A stretch of DNA of 52,759 nt. Source: Nitratireductor sp. (lineage in GTDB: Bacteria > Pseudomonadota > Alphaproteobacteria > Rhizobiales > Rhizobiaceae). The position numbers were made by a program, and so were the translations under genes. The notes beneath the pieces were generated by a model. It searched no databases, had not been told where the DNA came from, and saw only the letters and a list, made by a program, of their open reading frames with translations. Below are positions 45,170 to 52,759 of the stretch, piece by piece. The DNA is taken from assembly GCA_020441665.1 (NCBI GenBank), contig JAGRLT010000141.1, forward strand, positions 1 through 52,759, read 5' to 3'. The number at the start of each line of letters is the position of its first letter. The stretch's first letter is position 1.

Positions 45170-45928
45170 TCAATACTCGAACTGTTCGGCGAGGATGCGT
45201 TCATCCCAGTTGTGATCGGGATCGAACAGGATGATGCCTTTGGAATCGGGATCCTCGCGCACCACGACCCGGGTCACCGACTTGACCTCGAAATGGTCGG
45301 CAACCGCGTTGACCGGCCGCTTCTGCGGGTTGTTGATTTCGATCTCGACCTTGCTCTTGGAAGGGATCAGCGCGCCGCGCCAGCGCCTCGGCCGGAACGG
45401 GCTGATCGGCGTCAGCGCCAGCAGCGGCGCATCGAGCGGCAGGATCGGCCCGTGGGCAGAAAGATTGTAGGCCGTCGATCCGGCCGGCGTCGAAACCAGG
45501 ATGCCATCGCCGATCAGTCTTTCGAGCCGCACCTTGCCGTCGATGGAAATCTTCAGGCTTGCCGCCTGATAGGACTGGCGCAGCATGGAAACTTCGTTGA
45601 TCGCCTTGTGGCGATGCTCCCTGCCATCGGCATCCGTCGCGATCATCACCAGCGGCTGGATGACATGGGAGACCGCCTGGCCGAGCCGCTCGACCAGATC
45701 GTCCTCGCGATACTCGTTCATCAGGAAGCCGACCGTGCCCTTGTTCATGCCATAGACCGGTATGCCAGAATTCATGAACCGATGCTGGGTCGCCAGCATG
45801 AAGCCGTCGCCGCCCAGCGCGACGATTGCCTCGGCCTCGCCGGGCGGAACATTGCCGTAGCGCGCCTCCAATACGCGCAGGCTCTCCAGGGCTTCCTCGG
45901 TCCGGTTGGCGACAAAGGCGATCTTCAC
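45170..45928 (-). CDS. nadK: NAD kinase
   Basis: NAD kinase makes NADP from NAD and ATP. The 252-residue protein has the GGDG motif in [13 protein letters not shown], the NE motif in [10 protein letters not shown], and [21 protein letters not shown] for NAD binding. At 252 residues it is short, as in other alphaproteobacterial members. The start is a GTG at 45928 with GAGGAAA five bases upstream, giving [12 protein letters not shown]; a TTG at 45964 is less likely. Confidence 0.94.
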   Translation of the reverse strand: MKIAFVANRTEEALESLRVLEARYGNVPPGEAEAIVALGGDGFMLATQHRFMNSGIPVYGMNKGTVGFLMNEYREDDLVERLGQAVSHVIQPLVMIATDADGREHRHKAINEVSMLRQSYQAASLKISIDGKVRLERLIGDGILVSTPAGSTAYNLSAHGPILPLDAPLLALTPISPFRPRRWRGALIPSKSKVEIEINNPQKRPVNAVADHFEVKSVTRVVVREDPDSKGIILFDPDHNWDERILAEQFEY

Positions 45929-46177
45929 CCGCTTTTCCTCGTTTTGAATGCTGCCTTGCTGCAAGCTCTAACAGCATGTGCGCCGCCCGCAAAGGCCGTC
46001 CGGCAACCGGAGGCGCTCAACAACCGTGCCAGGTTTCGCCAGTTCCTTAGGCTTTTGTTAAGTCTGTTGGCGCACACTTTGTTGAGGATTGCCCGTTTTC
46101 GCGTCCGGCCCAGCGCCGCCGCAGCGGGCTCCGAACGGTTTCCTCAGCGCCGCAGGGCCATGAAAGGGTACAGTGCC

Positions 46178-46405
46178 ATGATCCGTCCAGCCAGCCAGAT
46201 TGAATTCCCGCCCTCCGATGCCTTGCGCGCCAAGGCCAGCATGATGGCCCGTCTCGATGCGCTGAAAGCTTCCGGCGATGCCCTGATGGCCGTCATTGCC
46301 CAGCGGGTCGGTGCCGAGCGCGCCGAAAACCGCATCGAGGTCGAGCGCCTGACCGTCGAACAGGAACGCCTGATCGCGAACATGAAGCGGCTCGCTGCCG
46401 CCTGA
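46178..46405 (+). CDS. Small coiled-coil hypothetical protein
   Basis: This is a 75-residue frame beginning MIRPASQIEFPPSDALRAKA. It is strongly helical, with a heptad-like pattern in VGAERAENRIEVERLTVEQE. The start ATG at 46178 follows AAAGGG; an ATG at 46160 would add six residues. The same frame is open for another 320 codons upstream, but that part lies antisense in nadK. Small size and lack of a known family keep this uncertain. A TTAG-N7-TTAA sequence near 46050 is upstream. Confidence 0.6.
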   Translation: MIRPASQIEFPPSDALRAKASMMARLDALKASGDALMAVIAQRVGAERAENRIEVERLTVEQERLIANMKRLAAA

Positions 46406-46475
46406 GGATTGCGATCCGGCACCCTGCCGCGTCTCAACCCTTGCCGTTGAGGGCTTGCGACGTGTCTCCTCGCGC

Positions 46476-48305
46476 TCAGTTGCCGAGCGCCACCCCTTCG
46501 CGGCGCGGATCGGCGCCGCCCGCAAGGCCGTTCTCGCCGATCATGATGCCATGCAGGCCGGAATTGAGGTTCTTCGCCTCGACCCGGTAGCCGTATTCCG
46601 ACAGCGCGGGCGCGAGCGCCTCGGCCGTCGTGCCTTCCTCCACATCATAGGTGCCGAACCGGTTGACGAGATGCGGCAGGCCGACCGCCTGCTGGATGTC
46701 CATCTTCCAGTCGATCATGGCGATCAGCGTCTTCGCCACATAGCCGATGATCCGGCTGCCGCCCGGCGAGCCGATGGCAAGCCAGGGCTTGCCGCCGCGA
46801 TAGACGATGGTCGGCGCCATCGAGGATCGCGGCCGCTTGCCGGGCTCGACCCGGTTGGCCACCGGCCTGCCGGCCACTTCCGGCACGAAGGAAAAATCCG
46901 TCAATTCGTTGTTGAGCAGGAAGCCGCGCACCATCAGTCGCGAGCCATAGGCGTTCTCGATCGTCGTCGTCATCGACACCACCGTGCCGAACCGGTCGAC
47001 AATGGCCAGATGGCTGGTCGAGGGCAGTTCCAGCGCCTGGTCGTCTGCGTAGAGGAGCGTCCGGTCATCGGGCGGCATGCCCGGCTGGACATCGTTCTGG
47101 GTCAGCACGGGGCCGCCATCGCTGCCGCCGGAAAGCAGCTTCGCCCGCCCGGCGAGGTAGGAGCGATTGAGCAGGCCGGCCGGCATGTCGACGAAATCGC
47201 TGTCGGCCATGTAGCGGCCGCGATCGGCGAAGGCGAGGCGGGAGGCTTCGCCGATCAGCCGCCAGCTCTCCGGATTGTCCGCGCCGAGCGCCGCCATATC
47301 CCGGTTTTCGACCATGCCGAGGATTTGCCCGATGGTCAGCGCACCGGAGGAGGGTGGCCCCATGCCGCAGATCTTGGCGTCGCGATAATCGAAGCAGACC
47401 GGTTCCCGCTCCTTGACCTGATAGGCGGCCAGATCATCGAGCGACAACAGACCGGGATTGCCCTCCGCGGCCTGAATCGTTTTGACAATGTCCTCGGCTA
47501 TCGGCCCGGAATAGAACGCCTTTTCGCCGTCCTTCGCGATTGCCCGCAGGGTGTCGGCATAGGCCGGATTGCGCAGCACGGTGCCGGGAAAGATCGGTAC
47601 GCCTTCCTCCGACAGGAAGTATTTCCGCGTCGCCTCGAAACGGGCGAGGCTTTCCGCGTTCGCCGCCACCAGCGCATTGAAGCGCTCGGTGACGGCAAAG
47701 CCCTTGTCGGCAAGTTCGATGGCCGGCTCGAACAGTTCGGCCCAGGGCAGCCTGCCATGCTTGCGATGGGCGGCTGCGAGCAGCGCCACCGTGCCCGGCG
47801 TGCCCACCGAGCGGCCGCCGATAACGGCGTCGAAAAACTTCATTGCCTCGCCGTCTTCGCCGATGAAGAGGTCGCCGCTCGCGGCCATCGGCGCCGTTTC
47901 GCGCCCGTCATAGGTCACGAGCCTGCCGCTCGCCCCGTCATGCACCAGCAGGAACGCGCCGCCGCCAATCCCCGACGATTGCGGCTCGACAAGCCCCAGC
48001 ACCAGTTGCGCGGCGATCATCGCATCGATCGCGCTGCCGCCCTTTTCGAGCATGGCAAGGCCGGCTTTCGAGGCTTCGGGATGGGCGGTCACCACCATTT
48101 CGTGCTGGGCGCTGACGGCCCGCACCCCGGCCGTGGCGCCGCCGACTTCCGGCTGCACCGCATCGGCTGCCTGCTGCGCCAGGGCGGGATGCGGGAAAAA
48201 GGCGCCGGCAACAAGCGCCAGCGCCACGAGGATGGATGAAAGTCGCGATGGGGACAGGGGCGGGGCTTGCGGCTCCTGCCGGCGGTTCGATCTGGCTTGC
48301 GGCAA
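46476..48305 (-). CDS. ggt: Gamma-glutamyltransferase
   Basis: This enzyme cleaves glutathione and other gamma-glutamyl compounds in the periplasm. The 609-residue precursor has a signal peptide (ending ALA-QQ) and the Ntn-hydrolase fold. Autocleavage should give a new N-terminal threonine in LELPSTSHLAIVD, within the usual small-subunit start region. SSGIGGGAFLLV, RPRSSMAPTIVYRGGKP and GSPGGSRIIGY are family motifs. The start is a TTG at 48305 with GGGGAGAGG upstream, a strong site that supports the non-ATG start. It follows a small secreted-protein gene on the same strand. Confidence 0.93.
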   Translation of the reverse strand: MPQARSNRRQEPQAPPLSPSRLSSILVALALVAGAFFPHPALAQQAADAVQPEVGGATAGVRAVSAQHEMVVTAHPEASKAGLAMLEKGGSAIDAMIAAQLVLGLVEPQSSGIGGGAFLLVHDGASGRLVTYDGRETAPMAASGDLFIGEDGEAMKFFDAVIGGRSVGTPGTVALLAAAHRKHGRLPWAELFEPAIELADKGFAVTERFNALVAANAESLARFEATRKYFLSEEGVPIFPGTVLRNPAYADTLRAIAKDGEKAFYSGPIAEDIVKTIQAAEGNPGLLSLDDLAAYQVKEREPVCFDYRDAKICGMGPPSSGALTIGQILGMVENRDMAALGADNPESWRLIGEASRLAFADRGRYMADSDFVDMPAGLLNRSYLAGRAKLLSGGSDGGPVLTQNDVQPGMPPDDRTLLYADDQALELPSTSHLAIVDRFGTVVSMTTTIENAYGSRLMVRGFLLNNELTDFSFVPEVAGRPVANRVEPGKRPRSSMAPTIVYRGGKPWLAIGSPGGSRIIGYVAKTLIAMIDWKMDIQQAVGLPHLVNRFGTYDVEEGTTAEALAPALSEYGYRVEAKNLNSGLHGIMIGENGLAGGADPRREGVALGN

Positions 48306-48323
48306 ATGCCTCTCCCCGGTGGG

Positions 48324-48635
48324 TCAGAACTTCTTCCAGGGATCCAGTTTGCAGACACCGCCAACCTGGCACAAGGGCAGATCGAGCGTCCGGGTGAATT
48401 TGGGTTCCGCAACCTCGCCGGGCCGGCAGAAGAAGCGGTTCTTCACCACCCGGTCATAGGTCGTGTTGGTGAAGGTCATGACGACGGCGCCGTTCTGCTG
48501 CACCAGCGCGCGCGCCTGCTGGCAGGTAAGCTGTCTGGCATCGATGCGGGCGGCCTGTGCCGCGCCGAGAGAGACGGCAAGCACGGCGGCTGCGATCGGC
48601 GCGGTGGCGATTTTGCGGTTTGATCTGGCAAGCAT
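48324..48635 (-). CDS. Small secreted cysteine-containing protein
   Basis: This 103-residue protein has a signal peptide (MLARSNRKIATAPIAAAV... to AQA-AR). The mature part is LTCQQARALVQQNGAVVMTF, then TTYDRVVKNRFFCRPGEV and a closing LCQVGGVCKL. It has four cysteines, which would give two disulfides. I recall related hypothetical proteins in Rhizobiales with the same pattern, but the function is unknown. GGAGAAAA precedes the ATG at 48635. It lies 18 bases from ggt, so the two are probably cotranscribed. Confidence 0.8.
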   Translation of the reverse strand: MLARSNRKIATAPIAAAVLAVSLGAAQAARIDARQLTCQQARALVQQNGAVVMTFTNTTYDRVVKNRFFCRPGEVAEPKFTRTLDLPLCQVGGVCKLDPWKKF

Positions 48636-48975
48636 GGTTTTCTCCGGGAGTTGAGTGGCGAGTGCGCCCGCAACGATGCGCCCCGCAACGATAGACAATG
48701 CCGGCGCATTCGGCTTCGCGCTAGCACGAAGCATGCCGGCGGTCTGTGACCGATCGCACAGGCATCACGGCTGTCCCCGCGCATCCGGTTTCGCGTGAAA
48801 AAACCGGACATTGGCCAATCGCTCTTCCGGTTGCGTTCCGATTGCAGTAAGTTACCAAGTGTGACAGGGCCCCCGAGCCAAGCATGCTAACATCCTCAAA
48901 ACCCTTGCAGGCCGCCGGCCAGGACGGCTTTCAGGGATCCGATGGGCCGACGTCCCGGAAAGCGATGCGGAATTC
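48636..48975. other. Intergenic region upstream of the OlsF-like gene
   Basis: This 340-base spacer separates two divergent genes and should contain both promoters. I see one short inverted repeat, CCGGTTT near 48785 pairing with AAACCGG near 48801, with no T tail. No gene or further structure is apparent. Confidence 0.4.
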
Positions 48976-50901
48976 ATGGCACTAACCGACAAGCCAGGGC
49001 AGGACGGCGCCGCCGTCGAGCGCGCGCAGGCGACCTCTGCCGGCCTGTCGACCCAGCCCCATCAGCCCCGCTACAATGCCGACGGCTCCGGCGGGCCGGG
49101 CCCCAAATACATGCGCACGGAAGAACTGCTCGGCCGCACCGGCACCGGCTTTTCCGACCGCCTGACGGTCAAGTTCGTCGAGAAGCTGATCGGCATCGGC
49201 CACGTCAATTCGGTCTGCCTGAAAGCCGGCACGCCCTGGCCTTCCAGCGTCGAGATGATCGATCACCTGTTCCGCGAGTTCGACATCAAGTGGCGCGTGA
49301 CCAATCCGGAAATGTTCAGGCGCCTCGAGGGCAGGTCCGCCGTCTTCGTTTCCAACCATCCCTACGGCATGGCCGACGCCTTCGCCGTCAACAACATGCT
49401 CGAACGGTACCGGCCGAATTTCCGCCTTTTCGCCAATGCGTTTCTGACCAGCGCCGATTCGATCACCCACAAGCTGCTCTTCGTCGACCCGTTCATGAAC
49501 GAGAACAGCCGGGCGATGAACCGCCGTTCGATGATGACGGCCTTAAAGCACCTCAAGGAAGGCGGCGACCTGGCGCTCTTCCCCGGCCGGCTGTGCTCGC
49601 ATCTGAAATGGGGCCAGCGCTGCGTCCAGGACGGCGAGTGGACCGACCAGGTCCGCATCTTCGTCGAGGCCGGCGGCGCCGATCTCGTGCCGGTCCATGT
49701 CTCGGGCCGCAACAGCTGGCTGTTCCAGACGGCGGGCCTCATCCATCCCAAACTGCGCACGCTGCTGTTGATGCGCGAATTTTCCCGTGGCGGCCACGAC
49801 TTCGCCTTCACCCTCGGCGAGCCGGTGCCGGCCGAAACGCTGATCAAGGCCGGCCGCATCACCGCGCCGGGCCAGATCGCCCGGGCGCTGACCTATTCGG
49901 CCAATCCGGTGCATGGCGTCGCCGGCAGAGGCAAGGCCGATGCGCCGGTGCGCCTGCCGCAGGCACGTGAAGCCGCCAAGGCCGCGCGCAACCTCGACGC
50001 CATTCCCCTCGCGGCGACGGATGACATCCGCGCCGAGCTCGAAAACTGGCCCGTGCTGGTCGAGCATGGCGGCCTCAGGGTTCACAATGTCCGCTTCGGC
50101 CTGCCGCAGCAGCTCGCCCGCGCCGTCGCCCAGGTGCGCTTCGACGCCTATGCCGGCGGCGCCGCTGTCGCTTCCCCGCTAGACCTCATCGACGAGTTCG
50201 ACCGGGTCTATTCCCACCTCGTCCTGTGGGACGAGAACGCGCAGCGCATCGCCGGCAGCTACCGCTACATCATCCCGGCCCGCATCGAGGGCGGCGTCGA
50301 CCCCGCCGATCTCGTCACCGCCTCGATCTTCCGCTTGAAACAGCCCTTCCTCGACATCCTGCCCAAGGCGCTGGAGCTCGGCCGGGCGGCGATCGGCATC
50401 GACTATCAGCGCTCCTACGCGCCGCTGATGCTGATGTGGCGCGGCATCATGGACATTCTGCGCCGCGACAAGTCGATCAAATACCTGATTGGCCCGGTGA
50501 CGATCCCGCAAAGCTTCTCCGCCCTGTCGCGCCATGTCCTCAAGCGCTTTCTCGAAACCCATTGCGCCGACCCGAAACTGGCCGGCTTCGCCGAACCGCG
50601 CCATCGCTTCAACGCGCCCCTGCCGCCGCAGGTCGATGTCGGCGAACTGATCGGTCGCGCCCGCACCGTGCCGGAAATCGGCTGCGTCATCGAGGCGCTG
50701 GAACACGGCGCGCGCAAGCTGCCGGTGCTCTACCGCCAATACGACAATATCGGCCTGCGCTACGTGGCGACCGGCGAATGGCCCGAACTCGACCATGCCA
50801 TGGCCTCGCTCGCCGTGCTCGACCTGACCCAGGCCCGCCGCGACTTCATCCAGCGCTATCTCGGCAAGCAGGACGCCGAGGCGTTTTTCGAGGGGCGGTA
50901 A
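48976..50901 (+). CDS. Two-domain acyltransferase, OlsF-like (PlsC/OlsA-type plus GNAT/OlsB-type)
   Basis: The 641-residue protein joins two acyltransferase domains. The N-terminal half (residues about 45-310) is PlsC-like with the site SNHPYGMADAF: His128 and Asp134, five residues apart. LALFPGRLCSHLK is the acceptor-phosphate-like motif. The C-terminal half (about 375-600) is GNAT/OlsB-like with RIAGSYRYIIPA, FLDILPKALELGRAAIGIDY and LYRQYDNIGLRYVATGEWPE. This is the layout of OlsF, which makes ornithine lipids in one polypeptide. Separate olsB and olsA genes are usual in Rhizobiales. The substrate (ornithine or another amino acid) is inferred. Confidence 0.82.
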   Translation: MALTDKPGQDGAAVERAQATSAGLSTQPHQPRYNADGSGGPGPKYMRTEELLGRTGTGFSDRLTVKFVEKLIGIGHVNSVCLKAGTPWPSSVEMIDHLFREFDIKWRVTNPEMFRRLEGRSAVFVSNHPYGMADAFAVNNMLERYRPNFRLFANAFLTSADSITHKLLFVDPFMNENSRAMNRRSMMTALKHLKEGGDLALFPGRLCSHLKWGQRCVQDGEWTDQVRIFVEAGGADLVPVHVSGRNSWLFQTAGLIHPKLRTLLLMREFSRGGHDFAFTLGEPVPAETLIKAGRITAPGQIARALTYSANPVHGVAGRGKADAPVRLPQAREAAKAARNLDAIPLAATDDIRAELENWPVLVEHGGLRVHNVRFGLPQQLARAVAQVRFDAYAGGAAVASPLDLIDEFDRVYSHLVLWDENAQRIAGSYRYIIPARIEGGVDPADLVTASIFRLKQPFLDILPKALELGRAAIGIDYQRSYAPLMLMWRGIMDILRRDKSIKYLIGPVTIPQSFSALSRHVLKRFLETHCADPKLAGFAEPRHRFNAPLPPQVDVGELIGRARTVPEIGCVIEALEHGARKLPVLYRQYDNIGLRYVATGEWPELDHAMASLAVLDLTQARRDFIQRYLGKQDAEAFFEGR

Positions 50902-50949
50902 ATACGTTCTCCCCCTTGAGGGGAGCGCGGGATGCGGCACGATCTCTCT

Positions 50950-51053
50950 GTAGTCATCCTCGGGCTTGTCCCGAGGAACCAGTGCGTACTTCGCTACTCA
51001 GTTCGGGATCCTCGGATCACGCCCGCATTCGCAGGCGGTCCGAGAATGACTAC
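50950..51053. repeat. 104-bp palindromic repeat element between olsF-like and uvrB
   Basis: The outer 14 bases, GTAGTCATCCTCGG and CCGAGAATGACTAC, form an inverted pair with one mismatch. An inner hairpin CCTCGGG/CCCGAGG lies at the left end. The left part matches the reverse complement of a segment inside uvrB (51604-51636) over about 30 bases. It has no open frame of note and looks like a dispersed palindromic repeat. Confidence 0.75.
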
Positions 51054-51093
51054 GGATGGGGCGACAGGCACACTTCCCCGTTCACTCGACGGG

Positions 51094-52759
<1,666 letters not shown>

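Noticed and set aside
45212-46177. A long plus-strand frame reading into the small coiled-coil gene
   Set aside because: The upstream part is antisense to nadK and has shadow-like composition. Only the last 75 codons look real.
50909-50925. Terminator of the OlsF-like gene
   Set aside because: CTCCCC/GGGGAG forms a stem, but no T run follows, so I do not call it a terminator.

Overview
The window is 52.8 kb of GC-rich chromosome from an alphaproteobacterium of the order Hyphomicrobiales (Rhizobiales), most likely Rhizobiaceae-like. The evidence is the gene order hppA - bamE - cytochrome bc1 chaperone - yceD - plsX - fabH - ihfA - merR, a DUF2842 gene, a type 2 argC, an asparaginase of the Rhizobium etli AnsA type, a DUF2336 gene, a UvrB with a long C-terminal tail, and a candidate CtrA box. 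There is no rRNA, prophage, CRISPR array or recognisable insertion sequence. Both window ends cut genes.

Layout. 1-8.2 kb: edge of a membrane-protein gene, the proton pyrophosphatase HppA with a clear terminator, the lipoprotein BamE, a bc1 assembly chaperone, YceD, then a fatty-acid/phospholipid run (plsX, fabH, ihfA, merR) and tRNA-Pro(GGG). 8.2-18 kb: an exopolysaccharide locus with an initiating sugar-phosphate transferase, GT4 glycosyltransferase, Wza-type export lipoprotein, Wzc/ExoP-type copolymerase with a degenerate kinase domain, FemAB-like acyltransferase, polysaccharide deacetylase and Wzy/WaaL-type polymerase. Its composition recalls the holdfast and unipolar-polysaccharide (UPP) loci of Caulobacter and Agrobacterium. 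18-31 kb: heme A synthase, argC, agmatinase, an FAD oxidoreductase divergent from an HD-domain putative diiron oxygenase, an MFS exporter, quinone reductase, a decayed carboxymuconolactone-decarboxylase gene, an MltB-type transglycosylase, and rplM-rpsI.

31-38.5 kb: Fe-S scaffold, yidD, asparaginase, TRIC-like channel, a cytochrome P450, a 167-bp palindromic element next to a frameshifted EamA permease, then a two-gene unit of a FabD-like acyltransferase and a second, different P450. This stretch is the most accessory-looking part of the window. 38.6-52.8 kb: thrS, secreted and membrane proteins of unknown role, a nitroreductase/flavin-reductase pair, DUF2336, NAD kinase, gamma-glutamyltransferase, a two-domain acyltransferase resembling the ornithine-lipid synthase OlsF, and the 3' part of uvrB. 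A short palindromic repeat found in the spacer beside uvrB also lies inside its reading frame.

No single gene cluster here is clearly a new defence or mobile system. The best leads are the polysaccharide locus with its kinase-dead copolymerase and CtrA-like site, the FabD-like/P450 pair, the OlsF-like fusion, and two kinds of palindromic repeat tied to gene damage or protein extension. All functional calls rest on reading motifs by eye; no database search was run.
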